Assembly (NCBI GenBank): GCA_013368315.1
Contig: JAACJM010000141.1
Location: 124,001-188,000 of the forward strand
Source of the DNA: Tetrapyrgos nigripes
Taxonomy: Eukaryota > Basidiomycota > Agaricomycetes > Agaricales > Campanellaceae
Length of the DNA stretch: 64,000 nt
Direction of reading: 5' to 3'
Within the stretch, counting starts at the first letter, position 1; every line of letters begins with the position of its first letter. Shown piece by piece: positions 10,899-22,147 of the stretch. The notes under the pieces were generated by a model. It ran no database searches. It had not been told where the DNA came from and worked only from the letters and a program-made list of their open reading frames with translations. Both the position numbers and the translations under genes were made by a program.

Positions 10899-13800
10899 AT
10901 GCCTTTACCACCTGGACTCGAATTACTCGTCAAGGACGTCCTACCAAGAGCATTAGGACTGCCTTTGCTCACTTATGGGATCCTCAAACTCGCGCATTAT
11001 CTACCGGCAGCTCATGATTGGTCAAGCTGGGTCTGGATTGCTGCTGTAGCAGCTACCCATCCAGTGTACTGGATCATTTCTGGGGTGTACAATCAGATTC
11101 GGAGGAGGAGAGAAGCGGCAGCTCGAGGCGCGGTCTTTCCGCCGAGGGTTCGGGAGTCTAGCTTCCAGATTGTCAAGGCCTTGAGAGATAGTGCACTTAA
11201 AGGGTATATGGGTGCGTGCTATCTCCGCATGGGTATGGAATGGGTAGTAATTTTCTATCTCATGCTGATAGGTGACGCCGTTCATACATGGTCTAAGCAA
11301 CACGGAAACACGTTTCTTCTCCGGATTTTTGGGGTATACCGAGTGAGTCCTCGTTCCTATCTACTTCTGTAGGTGTCATTCACAGTCTATCCTCCAGGTA
11401 ATGACTACGGAACCCGAGCACATCAAGGTACAATCATGACGCATCATTTGGTACGCTGCGAGCTTACTGGGATGAATACCTATTCTTTATTTTAGGCAAT
11501 CTTGGCTACGCAGTTCGATGATTTTTGGAAAGGTAAGCACATACGCGTATGAGAGGCGCAGCAGCCGCAGAACGATGGATATCAATCTATACGTATACTT
11601 ACTAACTTCGCTCTTTCCAGGACCAATGGAGAAGGACAGTTTTACGTCACTGCTCGGATCCGGGGTGTTTAACTCTGATGGTACTCTTTCATTATTCTGA
11701 AGCTGTGACAACATGCCTGACTGAGCTTTCCTTTCTTATTCAAAACTCTAGGCGATTTGTGGAAGTGAGTGTATTCACGACGTCTGATTTTCAGAGTATG
11801 CTCATCAGTGATCCATGATCCCTTCATTCTTCATTCTCCATCTCCAATGCGTACATTATTGCCAGATTCCATCGCAACATGACCCGTCCTTTCTTCAGCA
11901 AAGTCCGTATCAGCGACTTTGACGTTTTTGAACGTCACGCCGAGGATATGCTTTCTCTTCTTGCTGAACGTCTCGCGTCTGGTGTTCCTGTTGATTTTCA
12001 GGTGAGTACTACAGCGTGTTACGTTCGATAGTGACAAGTACGTATGTCATACGACTATGAATTTTTACAGGACGCTGTAGCCCGCTTCACCCTCGACTCC
12101 GCCACCGAATTCCTCTTTGGCAAAACCGTCAACTCTCTTTCCGCTGGCCTTCATTACCCAGCCTTACACCCTCTTTCCAAAACTGCGTCTAGTACAACTG
12201 ACTTCCTTAACCACCCCTCCACCAAGTTCGTCACTGCCTTCTCTGAAGGCCAACAAGTCACCTCCCAGAGACTTATATTAGGAAAATATTGGAGATTTAA
12301 AGAATTTTGGCAAGATAAAGCGGCGGAGCATAGGAAGAGTGTGGAGGAGTTTATTTTACCTATTTTGGAGGATGCGTTGGAGAAGAGGAAGGATGAAGTG
12401 ATTAGTGGAGAGGTTAAGGAGATTCAGGATGAGACGTTTTTGGAGCATTTGGTCAAGTTTACGGAAGGTGAGTTCGTTGCTTCGGTGTTTTTTTTCGAAA
12501 ATTAGAGATGTCGATGCGCATGATCTGGCACTGCAGATAAGAAAGTCGTCATAGATGAGCTGTTGAATATTCTTTTGGCTGCGAGGGATACAGTGAGACT
12601 TTATACATACATTCCTGCTTATCTCCCGTACTCAAATTCGCTAATTTCAACCATTCACACAGACCGCCTCCCTCTTAACCTTCTCCGTATATGTATTAAC
12701 CCAACGCCCTGACATATTCACACGTCTTAAAGAAGAGATCACCGAGAGAGTGGGGAATTCCCGACCGACTTATGAAGATACAAGGGATATGAAGTATTTG
12801 AGAGCGTTTTTGAATGGTAATAGTTTAACTGCATTTTGGGCGAACAAGTTGTTGACCGACTGATTTTTTCAGAGGTGTTGAGGCTGTATCCTGCTGTGTA
12901 AGCGTCTCTCTCTAGAACGTACTCGAGGATATTGATAATTTGTCTGATCATACACACAACACCAGGCCTTTCGACGCAAGGTAATTGAACTATTCCTTGC
13001 TGCTCTCCTCGTACCAAATTCCTAACTATCTCCTACCACAGAACATCCAAAGTGTCCACCACTCTCCCGAACAAAGGTGGTCGTCCGTGGTGTGTTCCAA
13101 AGAATACTATGTACGTATTCTCGTTTCTTCCCTTGGTATTAGGCTAAGGGTACTAATCCTCAACCAATCTATCTCTACATCTCTACTTTCTCGGTGCGTT
13201 CTCTATCCACATGTACAGATGTGTATACAGCGTCTTCCTCATGCATCGTCGTGAAGATCTTTGGGGTCCTGACGGTACTCCTGCTGAGCATTTCTTTCTT
13301 CTCAATCTCGGAAACTAAATCACCGTGTTCAATTTTCCTGAATTATAGCCCTCGAATTCGATCCTGACCGATTCCTCGATGAAAGGTTACACAAGTATCT
13401 CACACCCAATCCTTTCATTTTTCTTCCGTTCAATGCTGGACCCAGGATTTGTTTGGGTCAACAGGTACGTATATGTATTTTTTCCAGTCCGTGTGCAACT
13501 AACTGATGATCATGTCGACTTTTTGTCCTCTCACCTCACCCTCTTCCCCTTCCAATCACCCACACATCCCTTTCCTTCTACTTTTCCTCCTGCCGGTTTC
13601 CTTGCCCTTCCTTCTGTCCTTCCCCTCTGCAGTTCGCATACAACGAAGCCTCCTACTTCATGATCAAACTCATCCAAAGGTTCACCACTCTCAGCCTGGC
13701 CTTGGACGTTCAACCCTCTCAGCCTCCAAAAGAATGGATTCCCCAACCCGGGACGACGAAAGGGAGGGATAAGGTTATGCTTAAGCCTCATTTGACTATG

Positions 13801-13971
13801 AGTGTGAAGGTGAATGAAACCATCGTTATGTGGATGCGTCCTGTCATCCTATTTCCACTGGCCTGTTTACAAATCTTTCTTCTAACTCCCCCCCTTCCCA
13901 TGATCTAGGACGGTCTTTGGGTCCGTATGAAGACGACTTCGAGTCAAGGAGATCAAGAGAAGTCTGTTTAA
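10899..13971 (+). CDS. Cytochrome P450, CYP63-like
   Basis: This is a heme-thiolate monooxygenase, expected in the ER membrane and needing a P450 reductase partner. I traced about 16 exons giving roughly 615 residues, near the family's usual 600. The hydrophobic N-terminus starts [20 protein letters not shown]. The I-helix motif LLAARDTTAS is encoded around the 12592/12663 exon junction. The K-helix ExxR is EVLRL near 12875, the PERF-type motif is FDPDRF near 13360, and the heme loop [17 protein letters not shown] is split by the intron after 13464, with Cys as the axial ligand. Family members in wood-decay fungi oxidise alkanes, fatty acids and aromatic xenobiotics; the substrate here is unknown. 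The ATG at 10899 was chosen because it gives the CYP63-type N-terminus; an upstream in-frame ATG at 10779 lacks similarity. Exon 5 (11752-11764) is only 13 nt. All catalytic motifs are intact. The family call rests on motifs only. Confidence 0.9.
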
Positions 13972-15036
13972 ACTGCTATGTAGCACAGTGAAGATGAAAC
14001 AAATAGCAGACATGTATAATGTTTTAAATCTCTGAATCATGTCAACTCGGTTGTTTTTTCGTACTCCTCTCTGAGTGTAGCCTATGATTTCCCTGTGTGG
14101 CTTCCAGTCTGTTCATCGGGGTTTATCAACAATAAGCTCAACGTCTTGCACACCCGCAAAGCTACTTCGACAGGAAATTCATTCAGAAATGAATATTAAT
14201 GGGTGCTTATGCTTCTGAAGGTTGGCCTTCGATCGAAATCCTACGTGAGCCTCTATGGCAACCAACCGTAATGTACTAAGGAATACATATAATATCTCCA
14301 TGCTTATGGCGATACATTAACTACTGTACTATTTTACGGACTGTGAATGACCGAAATTTTGACCCTATACAGCAGTTAAGGCCAGAGGAAACCACCTCAC
14401 TAAGCAGAGTGGGAGAGGCTGACCTTAATTGACGCCAAGTCGACTAATACTGAGAGAGGGCAGAGATGTTGGACAAGCCGAGAAGTGGGAGCCGGAATGG
14501 GTATGGGAGTATGTATAGACGTGTATAGATGTATATGGAAGTGTATCGTTGGAGGTCGTCGGGAGAGGGTTTTCTTTTCTTTCTTCATTTCTGTTCCAAA
14601 ATCAAATGGGTTGATACAGCCATTTAACGAGCAGGTCCAGTCAGAGAGAGTAATTTGTGCCATGTTGCGGTACGCGTTGATATGATGGTTAAGATCACTT
14701 TGAAGTCCGTCAACGGCGAGGCCTGCGTTGATGCGAGATATTGAGGGAAAACCAAGACCATTGAGATGCAGCGGTAGAGCTTTTTCATGATCATGCGCTA
14801 CCACCTACATAGCTATATCTATAATTGCTGCTTTTACTTCTAGTGCCTAGCACACGTTCGCGACCGCACTCTACAGGTCACCTCGTTACTCAGTGCTGCG
14901 TCTGAGGAGAGTTAGCAGTATTCACTCATAGAGCCAAATTGACTTTCCCATTAGGTTCTGGCCGCGAGTCGCACATGTGGCATCACCGGTAACTATCATT
15001 GTATGTATGGTAACAGATACATACATTTGGACATCA
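13972..15036. other. Intergenic region
   Basis: This is the 3' side of the CYP63-like gene up to MULE copy A. I see no supported gene. The short frames at 14400-14804 and 14485-14685 overlap on opposite strands and have no motif. Confidence 0.5.
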
Positions 15037-15045
15037 AACTCAAAG
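15037..15045. repeat. 9-bp target duplication, left of MULE copy A
   Basis: AACTCAAAG at 15037-15045 is repeated exactly at 22125-22133. A 9-bp duplication is the hallmark length for Mutator-like elements. Confidence 0.88.
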
Positions 15046-15131
15046 CGGGTATCGGAAATCTGCGGGTACGTCATGCGGGTACACTGCGGGTACATGCGGG
15101 TCATGCGGGTCATGCGGGTCATGCGGGTACC
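15046..15131 (+). repeat. Left subterminal repeat array of MULE copy A
   Basis: Seven closely spaced copies of CATGCGGGTAC-like units (GCGGGTAC or GCGGGTC) sit just inside the left terminus. The right counterpart is 21356-21471 in the opposite sense. In copy B this array has shrunk to about two units (50400-50421). Such arrays are plausible binding sites for the element's own zinc-finger transposase; this is inference. Confidence 0.75.
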
Positions 15132-16899
15132 CATTATCCTTTGCTTATCATGTACAATCTTAGTTGATTAAGCCTTATAATTACTCTTTTATTGTGTAGA
15201 TAGTCTTTTAACAATGCAGAGCCTGTTATATAGCTATTTCACGAAGAATAGAACGTGCTGTTGGTATTTACGTAAAATCATTCATACAAAATGATGGGAT
15301 TAGGCGGTATATGTAAGGCTCAGCTTCACCCATTATTGACACTTTCTGACCTGCTCTGCGCTCGCCTTTGCCCGTCTCTGCAAATGGGACTCCTTGTAAG
15401 CATGAGTATCCAACGTTATGTAGCCTTAGTCACATAGAATATTCTTTTTGTAGAAATGGCTTGGTAAAAGCATCATACACCCCGCTGTTGATGCTATTTT
15501 CCCTGAGAGTGATTCAGAAAGTGACGATAGTTTTGATTTCACATTCAGTAAGTCAGTCCATTGATAGCAGGTTTATCACGCTACTCACAGCTGATATACA
15601 GGCAATACTGAAGATACACTTGTATTACATCAAGATGAAATTTCAAGACGTGAGTCTTATGTATTCACCACATCTGAATATATCCTTATACCATTTTGAT
15701 TAAGATACAAATGTATCTACTTCTTTACCCCCTAATAATGACTGTTTTGTACACCGTGAGTGACACAAACACATTAAGTTGTAGGGACTAACCATGAATC
15801 CCCTATAGCGCCTGAAGAATACCTAGGAAATCCTGATTCAGGGGAAGAGAAAGATAATGGTATGTACTTCCCATTGGTAGTGGATATATCTTTCATGAAT
15901 TTGTCCAGGGAATGCCTCAGACATGGATATAGACAATGGAGAGCTGGGTTGTCCAGAAGTTAGAACAAGTAAGAGTACCATTGTTTTGAAATCAGTTCAG
16001 CAGGATCTTACATGTTATCCTTGATTCCAGTGCCTCCCGTAAATGAATCATGCGAGGACAAGAGTGGTTAATTCTGATTTCTTTTCAAAATATTTATCTT
16101 TCTGACTTTCTTGTAATATAAGGCCTGCAACACCTACCTACACGTCGAGATGAAACCCAGGTCAGGTTGCCACAAGAGAATAGCATGCATATAGATTTTA
16201 CAGCTACAAACGCTGAAGTTGTTCAATTTCAAGTCTATCGCGAAGGCAAGTAGGCCACATATTTGGATTCTCTCCAACCAATTTAAATACCTTCTATTCT
16301 GATACTTATAGGATACACATCCCAGATGCAATTCAATACACATGCACTACAGACATATCAAAATTCAGTCCCTTCCATCAGTATGAGACTATCTTTTTGT
16401 ACCATTGAGTTATTTGCTAACTACCTCTACAGTGCAGCCTAGTACCATTCCAACAGATCCACAATCCAATGTGATACCAAGCAAATCTGCAGTTGTGCCC
16501 TCAGTGCAATCTACCAGTCACTCAGTTGGGAACTTACAAAAACCACTATGTCCACCAACCACAGTAGCTAGTCAAACTGTACCACCCTCTTCATCACACC
16601 CTCCAGCAGTTGTTCGAACTGCACCACTACCACCTCCAGCAACTAATCAAGCTGCTTGCCCTGTAGATCTCACTGATCCTGCCCGGCTTACTGCTTTTGT
16701 TCCTCTGGACCCTCAACCTGAACCACAGTGCTGACATGGGCATGATGTTAATGTGCAATTTACTACTGTTGACAATTTGGAACAGGGTTTCTGGAATGGA
16801 TGGCCAAATGGAAAATTTGCCATTGACCTTGATCATGCTACATACATGAAGCATGGAATGCTAGCTGTTCAGTGGGCTACACGGAACTGCAAGGGAAAC

Positions 16900-18330
16900 A
16901 ATGGAAAGAAAAATCAAAAGGGTTCAATCCATGCTACTACAATAGCTGGGGGGAAGGAGAGCTACAAGAAGTGTCTTGGTGTCTTACAATGCACTAATCC
17001 TCAGTGTCAAGTCATTACTCGGCCAAAAATTGAGAAAAAGATTCTGGAAGCACAGTGCTTAAATGAGTACTGTATATGTGGGTTCTCACTGGAACATTTT
17101 GACTGTGGAGCAATGTCTTTTCTTATTGAATATGCACAGGTGGGAGATGACATCACCACACGGCTTTATCGTTACATCCATGCTGGTTGCCACAATCATC
17201 CTCGGATTCCATACACCAAACATCTCACTGCACAGGAGGCTAAAGACACTCGGCAGCATCTCGGGAACAACATGCACAAAAAGCACTTGGAGTCATATGA
17301 AGGAGGAGAGACTCTAGATGGTCCAACTCCACCAGCACCACAGTTGGCACAGAAATTTGCAAACATTGAAACCTACCGTTATGAAACTAAAAAAATGACA
17401 AAAGGAGCTACAGCAGAAGTTGGATGGTCATTCATCAACCAGTTTCACTCCTGGATCCAGCAACATGAAGATGAAGTCCAAATCAGAATCAATACTGTAG
17501 GAAGGGAGCCTGAATGTGTCATATCATTTCACTCAAAGTGGATGCAGGACCAACTGTTGCCAAAAGCTGAGCTTGTTGAAGGCCCTTTGCCATTAGAGGG
17601 CATGCTGACTGATGGTGCACACAAGTATTGGGCAGATCCCAATGCTGTGTTGATTTCCACTACTACATTCAATACTGTAATTGATAGATGGGTTCCCTCC
17701 AGGTTCAGCTATGCAAATGGTGTTACAACTCAGCATTACCATTGGCATTTCACTGCTGTCATTGAGGCTATTGCTGAAGCTGCACATGAACATAATGAGA
17801 AAATTACTGATGAGTTGTTTGCACTTGTGAGGGCACTAGATTTTCTATGGTTTTGAAAAAAGCTGATTTTTTTGATTAGGTTGTTGATTTCAGTGATGCT
17901 CAGCGCTTGGGATTTATCTCTGCATTCACCGACTATTTCATCCGCCAAGAGGACAACACTCGGACACGCACTGAACTAGAGAATGCTGCTCAGTCACTGA
18001 TCAAGGGATGCAGATATCACTTTGAAAAATCTGTAACACGTGTGGCTCGACTCAGTAACCATGTGCCACCTGACAGCAGAGCTGAGTTTGAAGAACTGTG
18101 CAGACAGATGGTTATAGCTGAGAATTCTGCTGTGTTTGATAGAGTTGTGAAGATCATGAAGGAAACATGGCCAGGGCTGGAGGCATGGCTGAATTGGTGG
18201 TTGGCTCCAGAACATGCAAGTATGATTTTTCATAGCCAACGAAAAATGGACAGCAAACTTGCCTCAAAGCTTCCTGATACAACCAATGCAGAGGAATCTG
18301 TTCACTCTGTCATATACCAAATAGCAGGTT
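16900..18330 (+). other. MULE catalytic core with GCM-like finger (copy A)
   Basis: The DNA-binding finger has the spacing C-x5-C-x4-C...C-x4-C-x-C...H-x2-C. The first Asp (TDGAHKYW) and second Asp (VVDFSDAQ) are roughly 75 residues apart. The C-x2-H motif (GCRYHFEKSV) lies between the second Asp and the Glu of AEESVHS. That order, with the C/H pair between D2 and E, is the Mutator/MULE transposase arrangement and is what led me to MULE over other DDE families. In copy A this core has no stop codons within the traced exons. Confidence 0.75.
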
Positions 18331-18819
18331 TGCAGTCATTTCTATACTTACATTAATTATAATTCACTGATATTATCCAAGGCTTTGATGGATTACTCAA
18401 GGTTATGCGACACTTTCAAAGAATGCATGACTCATACATTCGTAAGTTGCAGTCTCAAGGACTTACCTTTGATTAATCTGTGAGACAGATGGACTTCCCA
18501 TTCGATATGGTCGATCTCAACGCCAGCGTAAACTGGACCAGCTTGAGCGCTGTGAGGCAGAAACATTAACAGAAATTCCTCGACGTAGAAGACAGAGTTA
18601 TAGCCACAAACCATCTCCCCGAAAACGTGATCGATCTGCTCTCAGAGAAGGTCGAGCTCCTGACACTCAGTCTACACTGAAACGGCCCCGAAAACAAGTC
18701 AAGATTACAGTCCCCAATAGCTCTGAATCAGAAGATGGATCACCTTCTCCTCCAGACATAGTTGACAAGCAGTTAACTCAGGGTCGCTACAAAGAGCTTT
18801 CTCCAGGGAAAACCAGACC

Positions 18820-19545
18820 AACTGATTCATTCACATCCATAATAGTTAACCTTGCTGCTGCAAAGGAATTTGCTAGCTATCCATGGGCAAATAACTCTTG
18901 TTGGCTTGATGCATCATTGGAGATCATTTATGTGACTTTGGCATGTCATGGACATTGGAAGGACTTCTCAAGTTTTGCTGCAGACATAACCTATCCAATT
19001 TCACACCTGCACAAAACCCTTAGCAACCGCAGAGCTTGGCCTCTTTCCACTTTTCCAGGCTCTAAAGCTGGAAAATCAGTTATCCTTCAAAACATACGTG
19101 ATACATTCAAACATGTCCTTGCAGGCCTTCCATTTTGCTTGTCAATAGCAGAGAACTCATATGCTATGGTAATTCAGTTTTACTCTGATCACAGTACAAA
19201 TCAGAGATATTGATTGCTTATGAACACAGGAACATGAATATCATTCTGCACTAGTAAGTCAAGGATAGTGCAATTTATCAAGCATGGCAACTGATTATTT
19301 ACAGTATTGGCTATATTATCTCATTCGCCCACGAGGTGGACCAGTCAATCCAGAAGCTGTTAAGTTCTTTCTTCCTGTAGTACAAAGGCTCTCAAGCTGC
19401 AGTGAAGGCCATTACCAAGTTGAGAGTCCTTGGACCACATCTTCCACCTGGTCTGTGATCCTGCATCAATGTTAGATACTTCAAGCTCACAAATCATAGA
19501 AAGTCTGAAGCAAGGTGTTCAATTGCGGGCTAATGTTGCTAAGCG
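18820..19545 (+). other. Truncated USP-like protease domain (copy A)
   Basis: The Cys box NNSCWLDASLEIIYVTL resembles the catalytic Cys box of ubiquitin-specific proteases. Two short introns follow (after SIAENSYAM and after EHEYHSAL). The domain then jumps at about 19450 straight to the tail of the PHD region. The region containing the His box in copy B (near 55126) is absent, so a protease from copy A would be inactive. Confidence 0.6.
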
Positions 19546-21355
19546 TCTCTAGTAAGTAGTGTTGCATTGTCAGTTCTTCCATTTGACTAATTTGTGATAG
19601 TGCTGGCCGCACTGTCTTGGTTCAGATGGATGCCAACACATTGTTTTATTATCCTGGCCGACTTCTTCATCAGGAAAAAGGCAAATGGACAATCAAAATG
19701 TGGCGAGGTATTAAGCATGAGAATGCTAACAAGGTCTTGGAGAATATTTCTGTGAAAAGGCTGGTTGATGGATTGTATGGTGATCGTGAGGGTCGGCGAT
19801 CAATCAGGGTATAAAAAATCTAGTACTTTAAGATCTTTTTTCATACTGATTATTTAAACAGTTGGGCAGGTTCATCCGAACACATGAGGAGCGTGATCCA
19901 GCAGATATTGCCTCTGATTGGCAAGTATATCAGTACAACACAGAAGTAGACCGCGCTCTGTACAAGCACAAGGCTATGCTGCAAAAAATTTTGCATCATA
20001 CCATCAATTCTGAATTTTCTGCACTTTCTGTGTCAAGTGTTCCAGCCCTTGCCTTGTACCTGAATGAAGGTAATCCTGGATATGCAATTTTTAGAAACCA
20101 CCAATACATGACAGCAGTTACACTGTTTAGACGTCCTTGTCCTGCATACTTTACTGGTGGGATCACAACAGATGATCAGGCTCGCATTTTGAACTGGCTC
20201 CACATCAATGTGCAGTCATTTTTATCAGCCCCACCTAAAGACTTTGAACTATGCATTGCACATGCACGAACTCTCTTTTTGGCTCACTGTCACCGTGAGA
20301 CTTTCTTGGGATGTATTGAAGCAGGGTTGTCAGAGCTGGAGAGAGAGCAGTCAGTTCTCCACCAAGCATGGCAACGATTGGTTGATTTTAGTGGGAAGAC
20401 TGTGGATGGCAAAATGAAGAGATTGAAGGCAGATGTTGATAGAGAGGCTCTCCAAATTCTGGAAAAAGTCATGTTTGATAGATCACAGAAGGCTGGTGTG
20501 GCAGGAAGCGAACAATGGGGCCTGGATGTTGGTCCTCCTGAGGATTTGTGGTGGCCTTATGATGGTCCAGAGAAAAATGATCCAGATCTGCGTGTTGCTA
20601 CAGAATCTGACCTTGAGGTGCAGTATTATCTTGGCGTTATTAAATATTGTTCTTGCTAACTGTGGTTTAGGAGAGTGAATTTTGTAAAGCTGAAAGAGAG
20701 AAGATGGAGCAGAAGGTAAGGGAGAAGGAGGCAGAGAAGCAGAACCATGCACCTCCACGGCCAAAACCAAGGCCATTGACCAAGGAACAAGCAGCAGAAC
20801 GTAGTAAAAAGGCTTTACAAGAAGCTGGACTTACAGCTGAAAGGCCTGACCTTGCTAAAGAGAAAGTAGTTAAGACATTGCAGACAGTCCAGGAGAATGC
20901 ACAGTTGCGTAGATCTAAGCGGGTGGCAGATCAAACAAAAGAGACTGAGGAGACAGAGAATAATAAAAAATCCAAGAAACAAAGGAAACAATAATTTAGA
21001 ATACTGATCTGGGAGGCATACTAAGTAGTTCAGAGTCATAAATGTAGATACAGAGTCCTTGTTATCAGCCTGCTGAAATTTTGATCATGAGATCCATGAG
21101 AATGATACTGAATATTACTACAGCAGGCAGGTTACTGTCTCAGCATGAATAAGAGTTCAGTCACACATCACAGCCAAAAGAAGCTAAGGCCAGATTTGAC
21201 ATTTTCTATTTTTTTCAGATTTTTTTGGATTTTTTTTTTGTCAGAAAGACTGAACTTTCGTTCATGCCAGGACAGTAGTATATATGTGCAAATACCATTA
21301 GTTCCTTCCAACGGACTCTCATACAACATAAAGGCGAGAAACACAGTATCCGCTA

Positions 21356-21471
21356 GGTACCCGCATAGGTGCCCGCATGGTACCCGCATGGTGCCCGCAT
21401 GGTGCCCGCATGGGTACCCGCATGTGCACAGCCACTGCGGGTACCATGCGGGTACCATGCGGGTGCATTAC
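21356..21471 (-). repeat. Right subterminal repeat array of MULE copy A
   Basis: About nine GTACCCGCAT/GTGCCCGCAT units occur, ending with inverted GCGGGTACCAT units. It mirrors the left array. Copy B carries a shorter version at 57645-57712. About 650 bp of non-coding element DNA separates this array from the terminal repeat. Confidence 0.75.
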
Positions 21472-22124
21472 CAGCATCCACACAACATCTAAATCACTTC
21501 TAATGGATTGAAAATAAGGAATGCTGTAGCTCCTGTACTAATAGCCAGTACCTTGACATATTCAATGTGTAGAAATGAATTTCTATCATAAATTCTACTA
21601 AATCTTAGGCTAAATTCACATTGATCTCGACTTTTCTAGGAATTGGATCTACAAATTGCCTTAGTAAACACTTGAAACATTAGCTCAGTGATGTATTAGA
21701 ATGAGTAGACTGCATTTACAATGCGAATTATGAAGAGTTTTATTCATGTGCAGGCTTCATTTCGAGTCTAAGGGTAATTTTGGTACATAACTCATAGAAT
21801 ATTGGCATGCAAAGAATGAAAATAGTCTCTACTGCATGCAATAGGCTTTTAGCAATAATATCCAGGCTGTTTTGTGGAGAAATACTTGAGTTATCAATGA
21901 GACTCTAATGTGAATGGGAGTAAGTGGCTGTGCTTATCCATGTACATTTGAGTTTCACTACACTTCGTTGAAGTCCATTTACAAGCTTTATGTACACTTT
22001 TACGCCTCTCTACTATGTTACAAATGCTCGTATGTATGTCATACATTGGTGAACTCAAATGATTACTGGTACCCGGGCCGTACCCGCAGCCCCGCAGGGG
22101 GTACCCGCAGATTTACCTATACCG

Positions 22125-22133
22125 AACTCAAAG
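22125..22133. repeat. 9-bp target duplication, right of MULE copy A
   Basis: AACTCAAAG, identical to 15037-15045. It ends 14 bp before the stop codon (minus strand) of the neighbouring P450 gene. Confidence 0.88.
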
Positions 22134-22147
22134 GACCCAAGCTACTT

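Larger units (their letters stand above)
16432..20994 (+). pseudogene. MULE multidomain transposase-protease protein, copy A
   Basis: Exons join into one long protein on the plus strand; the 5' end (15.3-16.4 kb) is uncertain. A Pro/Ser/Thr-rich N-terminal part is followed by a GCM/FLYWCH-like finger (about 16900-17110: KKCLGVLQCTNPQCQ, CLNEYCICG, HFDCG). Next comes a MULE-type D-D-E core: LTDGAHKYW (about 17606), VVDFSDAQRLGF after the intron 17827-17879, CRYHFEKSV, then NAEESVHSV (about 18290). A basic linker leads to the USP-like Cys box NNSCWLDASLE (about 18893). A Tudor/BAH-like segment (RTVLVQMDANTLFYYPGRLL, 19610) and a conserved C-terminal region (19862-20994) follow. Lesions: TGA at 16732-16734 (shared with copy B), loss of an intron 3' splice site near 18378 by a deletion of about 25 bp between GATATTAT repeats, and a deletion of about 990 bp at 19450 removing the USP His box and most of the PHD finger. 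Confidence 0.8.
15046..22124 (+). mobile_element. Mutator-like element, copy A (7.1 kb)
   Basis: The left end CGGGTATCGGAAATCTGCGG and the reverse complement of the right end (CGGTATAGGTAAATCTGCGG, ending at 22124) form terminal inverted repeats. Perfect 9-bp duplications flank it. GCGGGTAC-type arrays lie inside both ends. The internal region encodes a transposase plus protease/PHD/Tudor-like modules on the plus strand. It is about 90% identical by eye to copy B at 50385-59106. It inserted between two convergent P450 genes, 14 bp past the stop of the right one. Compared with copy B it has an internal deletion of about 1 kb at 19450. Confidence 0.9.

Noticed and set aside
15046..15131. CRISPR-like repeat array
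   Set aside because: The units are short, overlapping and without unique spacers, and this is a eukaryotic transposon end.
15046..22124. Classification as KDZ or hAT element
   Set aside because: 9-bp duplications at both copies, a GCM/FLYWCH-like finger and a C-x2-H motif between the second Asp and the Glu fit Mutator-like elements better; no CxC-motif KDZ signature was seen.
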